NCBI GenBank assembly: GCA_009599575.1
Contig: VWND01000067.1
Location: 124,001 to 188,000 of the forward strand
Reading direction: 5' to 3'
Length of the DNA: 64,000 nt
DNA from: Blumeriella jaapii
Lineage: Eukaryota > Ascomycota > Leotiomycetes > Helotiales > Drepanopezizaceae
Positions 48,173-60,027 of the stretch are shown piece after piece. Made by a program: the position numbers and the translations under genes. A model generated the notes under the pieces. That model worked only from the letters and a program-made list of their open reading frames with translations. It was not told the origin of the DNA and made no database searches. Every line of letters starts with the position of its first letter. Position 1 is the stretch's first letter.

Positions 48173-49659
48173 TTTAACCGAAAACGATCGGAATAAGCCG
48201 ATTAACGACGAAAATAAATCTTTAATCGATAATTACGAAACCGAAAACTTTTTTTTAATCGCATATTATTTAATTATTTTATTTAAATCATTTAACGTGT
48301 CAAATTATTAATTCAAATTATTTAAAAACCAAACTTTCGATTATATTTTAGCCGATAAAAAATTATATAAAATAAAAAACAATATATATTAAAAACGCTT
48401 AATAATAAATAATAAAGCCGATAAATTTTAAATTATAAAAAAAGCCTACGAAAAAGTGTTTTATAAAAAAGTTAAAATTATTTATTATCGAATTAAAAAC
48501 AATTTTTAATAAAAAAATATTTCGAAGATTGCAAAGCTTTTGTTAAAAGCTGCATTTTTTGCTAAAAACGAAAGCCTGGCCGAAAAAAAAATTTATTATA
48601 TCCGACGTAATTTTTTAAAATTTAAAAAAAAATTAATCTCGACGTTATACGCGTATCGATTACCGATCGCGGGCATACGTATTTTGTATTCGCTATCGAC
48701 GATCTGTTTAAATAATTTAAAAAGCGATTTTTCCGAAACGCTATTTTCGAAATTATAACGATTTTTTTTTTAAAAAAACGTTATATATCGATACGGTTTA
48801 TTTAGCAAATTAAACGTCGATAATAAATTCGAAAACAAAAGCGTTATCGAAACTTTTATAAAAAAATACGGAATTTAGCGTATTTAAATTTTAATTTACA
48901 ATTCGAAAAGCAACGAATCCGTTAAACGAAGCTATAAAAATATTTTCGACGGCCTTTTAAAAACTATTCGAAAAAGCTATAAGCGTTAATCGCGGAAATT
49001 CTTAGAAATACTTTTTATTATACGCATATGCATATACGCTTTTATTAAAATAATTTTATTTTTTATTTAATACGGCAGAAACGCTCGATTGCTTTTGGAA
49101 ATAAAATAATTTATATAAAAATTTTATAACGTAATTAAAATAAAAACGAAAGCAAATTTATTAGCAATAAAATTTAAATAATTAAACTACCGCGATATAA
49201 ATATAAAAAAATAATTTTAAAAAAAAAAAATATAAAAAAGCAGCTAAAAAAATTTAAAATAAAACCAAAGTTTTAAAAAAAACGTTAATTAAAAAAAAAA
49301 TCTGATTTTAATTTACGACGTCTAGCGCGCTATTAATAAATCGGCCGATATTAAGCTTAATTATAAATGGCTCGGATTCTACGAAGTATACGAAGCCGAA
49401 TTAAATAAAAGTTATTATAAACTTACGGAATTCGATAAAATAAAACTAAAAAAAACGTTCGCCGCCAACCGGTTAAAACGATTTTACAAAAAAAACCAGC
49501 AAATTTACTTTTTAAATTCTGATTCAAATAGCGATTCCGATTCCAGCGAATCCGACGACGATTTCGACCAAAGCGATTATATTTTAAAAAAAAAAAAACT
49601 TTTTGAAAAAGTCTGGAAACAACCGAACGATAATCCGGCGGCTGAAAACATAATTTAAA
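48173..49659 (+). pseudogene. Integrase remnant of element F1
   Basis: The integrase core lies about 48540-49100. An open frame at 48540-48758 covers the N-terminal core (SLAEKKIYYIRRNFLKF, then AYRLPIAGIRILYSLSTICL). It is followed by the RYGLFSKLNVDNKFENKSV segment and GRNARLLLEIK near 49075. The C-terminal part at 49310-49490 holds KWLGFYEVYEAELNKS and ANRLKRFYKKN, like the GPY/F module. An acidic Ser/Asp run follows (49515-49570), and the frame ends with TAA at 49657-49659. No chromodomain is seen. This is typical of one fungal gypsy group in which RYGLF, NVDNKFEN and similar motifs are conserved. Confidence 0.82.
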
Positions 49660-50300
49660 TCGTAATTTTATTTATGACCGAAAAAAAAAAATGCTTACAA
49701 AATTGTTTATTAATTAATTTATTGTTTTTATTATTTATTGTTTTCCTTTTTATTATATACGATTTTATTGTTTTTGTTTTGCTTACTTATATATAATTTA
49801 ATTATTTTGTTTTATATATATTATTTATTTTTAAGATTTTTTTTTATATTATTTAAAATATTTATTATATTTTTTTTTATTTGATTATACTTTTATTTAC
49901 CAAAACATAAGCTTTGTATATATTTAAGCCGCATATTTGATATATTTATATTGCTCGCGCATTTTACGAAAACTATTTTTTATATATTTTATTATTTGCT
50001 ATTTTTTGTATTATTTATTTTTTTCGTTGTTTTAAACGAGTGTTTATTTAAATAATTATAATTTATTAGAAAAACAGTATGCGGATTTTCGTAAATTTTA
50101 AATACAAATACTTTATAATCTTCGTACTTTTTTTTAATTATTTTTTAATAAAATATAGCATATTCTTTTAATTAATAAATCTATTAATATTATATCGTTT
50201 TTTAAGTAAAGCGTTGCTAAATTTAGCAAATTTATTTTCAATTTATTTTAAAACGGAATTATTATACGTAATTTTTCCGAATTTAAATAAGCATATAATA
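49660..50300 (+). other. Very AT-rich spacer in F1 between integrase and accessory ORF
   Basis: About 640 bp, nearly all A and T, with few CpG compared with the coding parts on both sides. No frame is conserved. F3 holds the matching sequence at about 63550-64000 on the minus strand. It could be an intergenic region with a promoter for the downstream ORF, but no specific site can be named. Confidence 0.5.
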
Positions 50301-53300
50301 CCGCTATTTTAAATTAACAAACAGCTTTCGTAAAAATATTTATAAAGCAATTCGATATAATAACTGAAAACGTTAACGAATTTTTATTCGATTACGAAAG
50401 CTTTATTAAAACTGAATTTGTTCGCAAAAACTTTAATTACGATAAATTCCTGCTAAATTACGATAACGTTTTAAAAATTTTCGCTAAAGCAAAAAAAGCT
50501 CGAAATAATAAAAAAAAAAAAATAAACCGAATTTTGCGCTTTCTGATAAATTAATAAAAAAAAAAAATTCAAAAATACGTTTTTAACAAAATTACCGGTG
50601 TTATTTTATTTCGGCACTTCGTTCGCTTTTTCGAAACTATTATTTTTATAAAAAAAAAATCTGGGTATTAAACGCTTATATTTTCAAAGCGCGAGCCTTA
50701 AAAGTCAATAATTTAAAGGCCCGCAGATTTATAAGCTTTTTTACAGCTATTTGCAAACTGATCGACGACGTTATATAATCGCTAAAAAAAATTTTGATCG
50801 GCTGCGAAATTCTAAATTTAATTTTTTTTTAAAGCAAAAAACTAAGCGTCGCCAAATGCGACATTTTTATATCGAAAAAAAAAAACGACGCTATTTTAAT
50901 ATTTTAAATTTACAACGACGAAAAAAACGAAAAAGCTAATATTATTTTCGTTTAAATCGAAAAAATATACGCGGTGGCAATTAATATTTTTAAAACAGCT
51001 AAAACAATTCGGCGACTTTTATTTTTAATTATCGAAAACGAATCCGAAAACGAAATTAAAAACGTAATAGCAAATAACCGTTTATTCGAATATAAAAAAT
51101 TTATTATATTTATAAAAACGATTTCGAAAAAAATAAAAATAAAAAACGTAAAAAAGCGCGCCGATATTTCCGAAATCTTTTTTATTCGAAAAAAGAAAAT
51201 TATTCGCATTATTAACAAAAAAAGCATCGCGAATAAAAACAGCCGGAAATCGACGCCGAATTATAATTTTTAAGCTAATTAATAAAAAACGCGACGATTT
51301 TACGAAATTAAATTTAAAAAACGCCGGTATTTCGAAAAAAAAAAACTCAAACGATTTTGAATTTAATTTTTCGAAATTAAATACGCAAATATTAAAAACG
51401 CTTGCTGCGTTTAAAAACGTCGTATTATTATCGCTAATATTTTAAATTTTAATAAAAACATTTAAAATTTCGATTATTATACGATTCGACCGAAAAAGCT
51501 TAAAAAAAAATATCGAAATTATCGCGAAAAAAATTATATAAAAAATATAAAATTAAATTATTTTGCTTAAAACTTTCGTTTTCGACGACGAAACGATTTA
51601 AAAGTTTTATTTCGATATTTTTTTATAAAAATCAAATAAATCCGTCAGTTTTTTTTTTTTTGCTTCGAACGAAAATTAAATTAAGCTTTTTTCGGAAAAT
51701 TGCAAATATAATACGCCGAAATAAATAAAAAAAACCTTCGAAAACGATAATCCGTTTTTACTTAAGTTTTTTTTTGCTAAAAAACTCCGATTTTTTAATT
51801 TTGTTTTTACGAATAATATTAACGCCAAAAAAAACGGCAAATTCTGTTATTTTTATATGCGTTATTACGCGGCGTATTACGATTTAATTATAAAAAAAAT
51901 CGACGTTATCGGTTTCGCTAATCGATTCGCTGTTATTAAAAATTCGGATTACGACGTATTCGAAATTAATTTTAATAATTAATTTATATTCCGACGAAAA
52001 ACTGCGAAAATTATTAAAGCGCGTATTAAAGCTTATTTAAGCTACGCAAATTTTAAAACAGACCCTAAGATTTTCAGCGCGATTATAAAACTCGACTAAA
52101 ACGTAAAAAAATAAAAGCAACGAATATTTTTAAAAGCCGATTTTTCTGGCTTTTCGACCGAAGGTATATTTCAGAATTTATTCGAATTAAGCTGCGAATT
52201 CGTTAATTACGTAAAATCGTATAACGGAAAAAACAAATTATTGCTGCATTTTATAAAAAAAAAAAAATTATATATAAATATTATTTTCGATTAGTTAAAA
52301 CTCAAAAAGCGTTTATAATTTTTTTTGTTAATATGTTATATAGTTTTATTTAGCAAGCTTTTAAAATGCATCCCGGCCTTTACTTCGCTGTTTTAATTAT
52401 TCGGAATTTTAAAAACTGCTGCTTCGTAGCATATTTTAACGTTCCGATCGTTTTAAATTTCGCTGGTCCCGATCGCATTACAATTATAAAATTCGATATC
52501 GCCGATTTTCAAAAAAAAAAAAAAAATCGAAAATCTTATCGACGCTAATTTCGATTATTACGTTTTGCTTGTATTTGTATATAATTCGAAAATAATCGAA
52601 GCTTATTTGCAATTATATTATAACGCTAAGCTAACTAAAACTATTTAGAAAAATCCAGCTTTCGTATTTTAGCGCGTTTAAAACAATAGCCTTAGCTATT
52701 TTATCGAATTACAAAACCGAAAGCTACGAAATAAAAAATAAAATAATTTTTATTAGCTTTTCGATTAAGCAAAAAGTTTTCGTCAAATTCAAAACTTAAA
52801 AAACCGACGGCGCGATATTAATTTATTCGAATAATTATACGGCGCAGAAATATAAAAATTATTTCGAAAACAACGCTCCGATAAATAACCTGATATTATT
52901 TATTTTGCGACGAAAGCAATTATAATATTTTCGATAATTTCGATTGCAAACGACTATTTTCGAATTATTTCGTAGAATAGTTTTTTTTACAGGCTTCGAA
53001 GCTTTTTTAAAAGCATTCGTCGATAAATAATCGTAATCCGACTTATCAGTTTTACGCGAAGCAAAAACGTTAATCGGTTTTAATTACGACGAATTAATCG
53101 ATTACTTTTACGATTTTAATATAAAACTTTTTAACGCTTTTTGCAAAGCGTAAAACCACGTTTAAAAACTGAAATTTATTATTTACGAAGAAAAGTCGTA
53201 AAAAGCATTTGTCGCGGCGATATTTAATAATATTATCGACGAAAAAGCTATTAAAACATTCGTAGATTTAAATAATACTTCGATTAATATTTTATCGAGC

Positions 53301-53430
53301 TATTTTTTAAAAAAGCAAAATAAACAAAATGATTCAAACGATAAGCGAAACGCTATTTTTCCGCAGAAGCCAATAGCAAAAAGGCCAAAAACGGATTAAG
53401 CGACCGAAGAAATATAAGGCTAAAAAGTTC
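50301..53430 (+). pseudogene. F-family 3' accessory coding region (copy F1), function unknown
   Basis: About 3.1 kb of coding-like sequence lies on the sense strand between integrase and the 3' LTR, collinear with F3 (60400-63540, minus). It opens around FIKQFDIITENVNEFLFDYESF (in part) near 50340. A 99-codon open piece at 50974-51273 is highly similar to F3's 156-codon frame. An open piece at 52366-52548 contains MHPGLYFAVLIIRNF. The end, near 53240-53420, is Lys/Asn-rich. F1 has one extra A in an A run near 51191, which shifts its frame relative to F3. Length and two-copy conservation argue for one or two real proteins. I recognise no domain. It does not look like RT, integrase or gag. Confidence 0.5.
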
Positions 53431-53543
53431 GGTTTTTAATTAATTAGTTTTTAGATTATATAAAAAAACTAAATTGCATTTATTAAAATTATATTTTTTT
53501 TGGTCGTAGTTAAAAACGATTACGTATATTATTTGGAACAGGA

Positions 53544-53811
53544 TATAAAATAATAATATTTTGTATTAATAAAAGTTGGTAATTTTAGCTATAATCGAAG
53601 CATAAACCTTTTTGAGACTTTTTGCTATTAATTATTTTCAACAGATATAAAAGCAAAGCATTCTTTTAGATAGTACCATAGCTACGCAGTCCAATTCATA
53701 CCTTTATTATATTTTTTTTTTCCTTTTTTTAGTTTTTTCTAAGGATTCCCTAAACTATTTTACCCACCGACATATGGCCGTATCAGTCTGGTTTTCCTAT
53801 CTACTTTTATA
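53544..53811 (+). repeat. 3' LTR of element F1
   Basis: 268 bp. The inner start TATAAAATAATAATATT is strongly mutated where the 5' copy has TATAAAACGGTGATAC. The outer end CTACTTTTATA is nearly intact. A purine-rich GGAACAGGA directly precedes it and is probably the PPT. It is followed by the duplicated ATAA. Confidence 0.9.
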
Positions 53812-53815
53812 ATAA

Positions 53816-54114
53816 TAATATTCCGTATATATTTAAACGCGACCTGCTATTATATTACGATCGTTTAATAATATTAAACGTCGATTATTTTCGTTTGACT
53901 TTTATACGAAAAATACACGACCAGATTTCCACCGCTTATCCCAACGCTTGCAAAACTACGCAATTGCTTTCGGATTAATACTATTAGCGAGGTATAACAA
54001 TCTTCGTAAAATAATATTATCGCAACTGTTATATTTATCGAAAAAATTCTGTTTTAAAAAATAAGCGCCCCGGCCTTTTTCAGCCTTTTCCTGTTTCTGA
54101 CTATTTTTGAAAGC
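53816..54114 (+). pseudogene. Integrase fragment of D2, second part
   Basis: It continues the D2 frame cut at 35335 and matches D1 16737-17041, with a 6-bp deletion near 53825. It stops where copia element E inserts. The last bases, AAAGC (54110-54114), should be E's left target duplication, but E's other end is outside the window. Confidence 0.85.
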
Positions 54115-54417
54115 TGTCGTACATAGCCGAATAGTCGGTAGGAACCCTCACCGGAGGCTGGAACGGATGAATTGTATACAGTAAAATGTTTTCTTGTATT
54201 GTTCTAAATCTGACTAGCGAGCTCTCCGCAGAAAACGGAAGGTTCGGGCTCGCTTAATCAGTCGGTCGGAAAAACTAATTTTCGAAAAGGCTCGTTATTA
54301 CGTGACTACGAGCCTTTCCGAGCTTTAGAAATATTTAACTATTAAAAGCGTACAAAAAAAATGAATCTGAAACAAAAAAAATAAAAGGAAATAAAAAAAT
54401 ATAAATATAACGCAACA
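54115..54417 (-). repeat. LTR of element E (3' LTR in element orientation)
   Basis: It starts TGTCGTACAT and ends CGCAACA, and is about 303 bp, matching A's LTRs. Confidence 0.92.
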
Positions 54418-54762
54418 CATCTTTTAGCTAATTGCCAATCCGGCGATCAACTACTTTTAAAGCGCGGAAAAGCTCTTTTGTCGTTCGAATACGGCCGTAA
54501 CGCGATATTATAATATTTATATAATTTGTTTATATTTTTTATTGTTGTGAAACGTAAATAAAGCCAATTTAGTTTAAATAAGCGTTTCGTCGCTTTTGAA
54601 AATCTTAATTTTCTTATTTTTTTACCAATTTTTTAAATAAATTTAAGCTTTATTATTTTAATTAAAAACATCGATATAGCCTTTTTTATATTTAAAAAAA
54701 ATCGTTCGCATAGCTCTACGCGATTAATTAGCCCAGCTCCTCGTATTTTTAATTTTCGGCGC

Positions 54763-55860
54763 TTGCGCAATCGGAGTTTTGCGAAATTTATTTTGCGTAA
54801 TCAGTCGGCCTTTTCGGCCAATTCGTTTTTTTTTAACTTTTTCGAAAAAAGCGACTTTTTCGATATTTCGTTTTTAAACGGTCTTTTCGAAAATTCATAT
54901 TTGCCTGGCCTCGAGAATACCGATATAGCGCCTAAAGAAAATGGCGGAAACGCTGCCGGCGGTAAAAAAGCTATTAGCGGTGGTCTCGATCCTAGCGGCA
55001 TTTCCGAAAGGAAAGGGCAGAATACTGGCGCTTTTGAAAAAAAAGCGGCCGGGGATTATTATAACGAAAAAAATAAAAATAAAAATAACGATAATAATCG
55101 TTTTTTAAAACGCGCTCGTATTAAAGCTAAAAAGCCTGTTATTCCTGGGCTTTCTAATTTTACTTTTTATATAATTTATATTATTCGTAAAGCAATTGGA
55201 AATCTAAATTACGACTGCTTGTCGAACTTGGCTAAAGCTCGTTGCTATCGGTGTTACGTAATTAGCACGTCGTATATTTCGGCCGACGCGAACGTTTTAG
55301 CTGCGTAGTTTTTCGTTTTCAAAACTCGCGTTAATAAAATTATTAAAACGGTCAGTTTTATCGAAAAACTTTGTCGTTTTTGCTAATCGATTTTTAGGAT
55401 ATAACGGTTATTTTTTATTTTACAATTAAAACGGTTTTAAAAATGCAAAAAAATAAGCTTTTAAATCGATCGTAATTTAAAAGTAAAATTAATAAACACA
55501 AAGCGTATTATTAACGCGAAGCTCGCCGCGGCTCGTAAGATTTTTCAAACTTTTGCTTTTCGAATAAAAACTTTTACCTCTGTTTTACGTACTAACGGAA
55601 TAAAGCCTGGCCACGATTTATTAAAAAATGCTTTCGTTTTTAAAAGTTTAGAAAAAAATCTTGCGGCGATCTTTTTGCCAAACGTTTTTGATTTTTAGCC
55701 TAATAAAACTTCGTAAAAAAAAGAAAATATTTCGGCTGTACAGCCGGCGGCAGCTGTTTTTAAAAAAGCTATCGGAAGATTTATTCCAGGCCTGACTGTC
55801 GCGAAGCGTCGGGCGCGGATTGTTATTTTAGCGGATTATATTTTTAACTTTTTGTAAAAC
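54763..55860 (+). pseudogene. Copia-borne antisense ORF with Cys cluster (copy E), least damaged
   Basis: The longest open frame in the window, 181 codons (54763-55308), lies antisense to copia gag-pol between RNase H and the 3' LTR. The frame opens at a TTG, so the true start is uncertain. Order: an N-terminal Phe/Asn-rich part, a Gly/Ala-rich segment (NGGNAAGGKKAISGG), a Lys/Asn-rich basic stretch, then a Cys cluster (CLSNLAKARCYRCYVIS) with form C-x9-C-x2-C. The third Cys of the x6 spacing is Tyr here. After the TAG at 55306-55308 the reading continues (VNKIIKTVSFIEKLCRFC) to about 55860 in the same frame, with a few more stops. B has TGG at that codon. I cannot name the protein. Confidence 0.6.
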
Positions 55861-55994
55861 TAAACGGTTTGGTTTTGAATTTTTAAATTTGCGAAAAATT
55901 CGGATTTCTTTGGTTAAAAAATGGTTTTTGTTATATTTTAAATTTTAATAAAAATCTGTTTAAATAAATATACGCCTGCAAAATGCAAGCTGTT

Positions 55995-56882
55995 TAATTC
56001 GATTAATCGAGCTTTTCGATAAAGCTCCGAAAATTTCGTAAATTAAAAAGTTTAACGAAACTTTCGTATTTTTATCGGGTCAGATTTTTAATAAAACCGT
56101 TTGCGTATATTTTATTTGTTAAAAGATATATGATTTTAAATTTTTCATTTTAATATTTCTGGCGAATTTATATATTATTTATATCGACGTAGCAAAGTTT
56201 CGTAAAAAAAAAATTTTTATTTTTTACGATTAATCTGATCGTTTATTAATTATCGCAATACACGTTCTATTTAAAAACAATATCGAGTCGAAGCTTTTTA
56301 AAAAAACGTTGAAATATTATTATCTTTTTTACGATCGCTATATAAGCAAGCAGTTCCGTTTTAATAAAAAAAATAGTAATTGTGTTTTGTCGTACAGCCT
56401 TTTATAAAATAGCATTTCCGAAAAAAAAAAAAATATAATTTTAAAAGAATTTCCGAGTTTTTAAATCGTCGGCGAAAAAAGCGTCGGTAAAAACTATTAA
56501 TTGGTTTTTCCGCTCCTTCCGACTGTAAACGATTTTTAAAAACCTCGTTATAAAAATATCGAAGCGTTTAATTAGCTGCTTCGAAATATTAGAAATTTAA
56601 ATTAGTAAAAAAGTAAAAAAGCTGAAAAGCTGCGAAAGCCACGTCGGATCGAAGTATAATAGCCGTATATAAAATTAAACCGACTTTTTTTTAATATTTT
56701 TTAATTTGCGAAAGCGTGGCTACGCTTGGGTTTTTAATAAATTCGCAGGTTAGAAAAAGCGTATTTAAAAAGCGCCTTTTGCATATATCAAACTTCGTAG
56801 CAATCTTTTCGATATACGAATCGTAAAACAAAAAAACTTTTTTTTTTATTTGTTTCGTAAAATACGAATTCCGAAAAAATAA
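55995..56882 (-). pseudogene. RT end and RNase H remnant of element E
   Basis: The minus strand carries the copia RT end (the ILYTAIML-RSD block at about 56650-56690) and RNase H down to about 55995, collinear with 2424-3308 of A. It is broken by RIP stops and cut at 56882 by F2. Confidence 0.82.
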
Positions 56883-57149
56883 TATAAAACGGTGATACCT
56901 TGTATTAATGGGAATTGGTAGTTTTAGCTATGGTCGAGGCATGGACCCCTCCGAAACCCCCTGCCACTGACTACCTTCAACAAATATAAAAGCAAAACAC
57001 CCCCTTAGATAGTACTATAAGCACGCAGTTTATTTTATACTTTCATTTATTTTTCTTTTCCTTTTTTTAGTCTTTTTTAAGGTTTCCCTAGATTATTTTA
57101 CCCACCGATATATGGCCGTATCAGTTTGGTTTTTCTATTTACTTTTATA
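56883..57149 (+). repeat. 5' LTR of element F2
   Basis: 267 bp. The outer part is close to unmutated (TATAAAACGGTGATACCTTG and a GGACCCCTCC stretch). The inner end reads ATTTACTTTTATA. Confidence 0.92.
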
Positions 57150-57920
57150 TTTGATAACTTACGCAAAAATTCAAATTTCGGTGTTTCGTTTTTATATATT
57201 CGCCGATGCATTTTTTAAATTTATAATCAAAATCGATTTCGATATTTCGCTATTACGGCTTAAAAAACCTTTTATATAATATTATTCGCAGCTGTATTAT
57301 ATAAAAGATTTTTAATAGCTTTTTTTATTTTGCGCATAATTATTAAATTACAAAAATGCAACACATTTCAGAAACGTTTAAAATTACGGTCAGGCAATTT
57401 TGAACCGTGCGAAGTTCAAAGCTCGAAAATCGCTTTTTTGTCTAAAAATAACAAATCGAATATTGATTCGTACGCTTCGACCGCTGCGCTCGGCCTTTTT
57501 AAACTAAATCTCTTTTGGTTAAACGCCTGGCGAAAACTTAATCTTCTGATTTTACGTTTTATAATTATAGCAATTATAATTTGCGGCTTTTTATTAAAAA
57601 TAATAATAAAATAGTTGTACGTATATTAGCCTGAGCCACGGAATATCGAAACCGTAGATTATACAGCAATATCATATCAATTCAATTAATCTATCAAAAA
57701 ACAAGTTTTTTAATACGCTATTTAAATATTTAAACGCAATTTTATTTTATTTAATTTTTTTAAAAAACACAAAAACTTTTTTAATAGCTTTTTTATTAAA
57801 AACGATTTTTTTCGTATTAAAAACCTTTAATTTGCAACTTCAAAAAACATTTATTTATTTAATTTAAACTTTACCAATACTTTCGCTAATATTATAGACA
57901 ACGACGCCTTTCGTTTTCTT
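57150..57920 (+). other. Leader of element F2
   Basis: It matches 41608-42377 of F1. The 94-codon frame at 57330-57614 is not kept open in F1, so it is not taken as a gene. Confidence 0.55.
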
Positions 57921-60027
57921 ATGCGAGGCCGCATGCCTCTTTTTGGCTCCCCTGATGCATTTTCATTTAATAGCGCTAATATTACCGACTTTATCGAAAA
58001 ATATAAAAAAACTTATAAGAATTTCGAAGTTTTTAAAACTGAAATGTTCGATAAACTTTTTCGTTATTATAACCTTACTATTAAAAATATTATCAAATCG
58101 ATAAATAAATAAAAGGCTATTAGGATTCGAAACTGGCGCAAGCTAATTAAAACCTTGAAATCGAAATTCCGAAACTATAATCGCTAGCAAATTCGCGATA
58201 CTATCGCTTTTTTAAACAATTTGTTATAACAACTCGCTAAATCAAAAAACTTAAAGTTTATTATCGTATTTATACGAAAGTTTCTGACGTTTTTGTTAAT
58301 AAAAAGGTTTTAAGCGAAATTAAGCAGGAAAAATTGTTTTTACTTAGCTTTTCAACTAGCATTCGCAACAAAACTATTAAGCATTTTAAAATTAATAAAC
58401 AAAATTTTGAAATCTTCGATTAATATTTCAAATTTATAAAATTCGTTTTTAAACAAAATCAAAGCGAACGTATTATCGAAATTATAAATCAAAAAAAATC
58501 TTTCTTTTTTATTTACAAAAAAAACGTGGAAGTTCTAATGCAGAAACATGCCCAGCTATTAAAAGTTACCGAAATCGCTAAAAGACAACCAGTTATTATA
58601 TTATTTAATCGTTTTGCAAAATTTATTAACGTGGAAAAACTTAATAAAAATATCGAAACTTTCGTATTAAAATTTACCGATATTAAAATTCAAAAACTCC
58701 AAAGCAAAATCGAAAGTTTTATGCAATAATAAAAGAAACTTTTTTACGTTAATTCGGATAATAAAAACGATTAAAATAGCTTTTATAATAATTATTTTTT
58801 TCAAAATGCGCGAAGCGATTAATTTCGCTAAATTATCGTAAAAATAATAATTGCTTAATGGCAACTTTTTCGTGCTAACGATTAAAATCAGCGAAACACT
58901 AATTATAATAACGATTATTAAAAGAAAAAAGGAAATCAACGCGGAAACCAAAATCGCGGCTATTAAAATAATAAAAGTAATTATTAAAACAAATTTCGTA
59001 GCTTTAAATATAAGTTTTATAATAATAAAAAAATTTATTGCGAAAAACTTTATATTCGTTCAAAATGCAAAACATTTAATTTTTATATAAACAATAGTAT
59101 CTATTATATTAATAAGTATAAAACGATTTGCTTCGGACCGACGGAAGCAGAAATAAACTTTTTTAATAAAGCTAAAAATCAAAGCTGATTAAACACTATT
59201 CGCTTAAAAATAAAAGATACGAAATAAAACGATTGCTTGGAAAACAGAAAAAATGCAAAAACGATTTTTATTAATAAAAAAAAAACATTTCAAAAAGCGT
59301 ATTAATTAAAAAGAAAACCTTTATCCTAAATGTAAATAAAATTCAAATATATAAATAAAAGACAAATATATATATTACTAATGCAATTGTCGCATTTGTA
59401 AATATTATAGCTGCATAATTAAGCCAGCGAATTATAAAAAAGCAAAATGCTTTTGTTTTATTCGCCAAACTAATTAATATAAAAAAAAACGTTAAAATCG
59501 AAAAGGAAAAAGATTTTAGAATTCGAAAAAAAACCGATGAAATTATTAGAAAAACGTTTATAATAAAAAAAATTAACGACGATATAAAAAATATCGATAC
59601 CGATATTCCGGTTTAAATCATTTAGAAAATACCAGCTTTTAAGCGTTTATTATTAATACGAAGCGAAAAATAAATCGATAAATATATCAGCTTCGAAGCC
59701 GTCGACGAAGTTATTAAAAAAATCATAAAACAAAAAATTGAATTAAAATTCAGCGATTTATTTAGCATAGAAAAGAGATTCGACAAAGTTATTAACAAAC
59801 AAATTTCTGTATTAAAAAAAAACGAAAAAATTAAAATTATTCGAAAAAAAAACGATTTTGAATTGGAAAAAAACTAAAAAGAAATTTACAATATCGCAAT
59901 TAATTTAGCCGATAAAAAAAAATCTTCGGAAAAAATCAGCCTTTTGATTTTCGCTATAAAAACCCAAAAGTTAAAACGACGAAACTGCTTTTATATTGCT
60001 ATAAAAGCATTAAAAATAAAACAATGC
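57921..60027 (+). pseudogene. Gag and gag-protease linker of element F2
   Basis: The frame opens at 57921 (MRGRMPLFGSPDAFSFNSAN, then ITDFIEKYKKTYKNFE) and is the better copy of this gag. Open pieces lie at 57921-58112 and 58526-58729 (MEVLMQKHAQLLKVTEIAKR). The linker continues Lys-rich up to the F3 insertion. Protease and pol are not in the window. The frames 58667-58951 (minus) and 58851-59090 are shadows or fragments. Confidence 0.75.

Larger units (their letters stand above)
35336..53811 (+). mobile_element. Element F1: very large Ty3/gypsy retrotransposon nested in D2
   Basis: LTRs of about 268 bp (TGTAAAACGG-type start, here TATAAAACGG, and CTTTTACA-type end) lie at 35336-35397 plus 41404-41607 (split by G) and at 53544-53811. 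Four bases, ATAA, are duplicated at 35332-35335 and 53812-53815. Removing them with the insert restores D1's sequence exactly at the junction. Without G and the TRIM, F1 is about 11.6 kb. The order is gag, protease, RT, RNase H, integrase, an AT-rich spacer and about 3.1 kb of extra coding sequence. F2 and F3 are partial copies. RIP-inactivated. Confidence 0.9.
30687..54114 (+). mobile_element. Element D2: Ty3/gypsy chromovirus, split by F1 and then by E
   Basis: This is a second copy of D. Its parts are 30687-35335 (5' LTR, gag, protease, RT, RNase H, start of integrase) and 53816-54114 (integrase core). F1 lies between them. At 54115 copia element E inserts, equivalent to position about 17041 of D1, and the rest of D2 is not seen before the window ends. 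Comparison with D1 across the F1 junction shows a clean insertion with duplicated ATAA. Confidence 0.9.
54115..56882 (-). mobile_element. Element E: third copia copy, visible part
   Basis: This is a copy of the A/B family on the minus strand, inserted in D2. It has the LTR (54115-54417), the antisense ORF region, RNase H and the end of RT. F2 cuts it at 56883, at the place equivalent to about 3308 of A. The rest lies beyond the window. E is less mutated than A and B in the antisense ORF. Confidence 0.9.
56883..60027 (+). mobile_element. Element F2: 5' part of a second F-family copy, nested in E
   Basis: It has a 5' LTR (56883-57149), leader, gag and gag-protease linker collinear with 41608-44470 of F1. 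F3 cuts it at 60028, and the remainder lies outside the window. It is clearly less mutated than F1 in the LTR and in gag. Confidence 0.9.
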
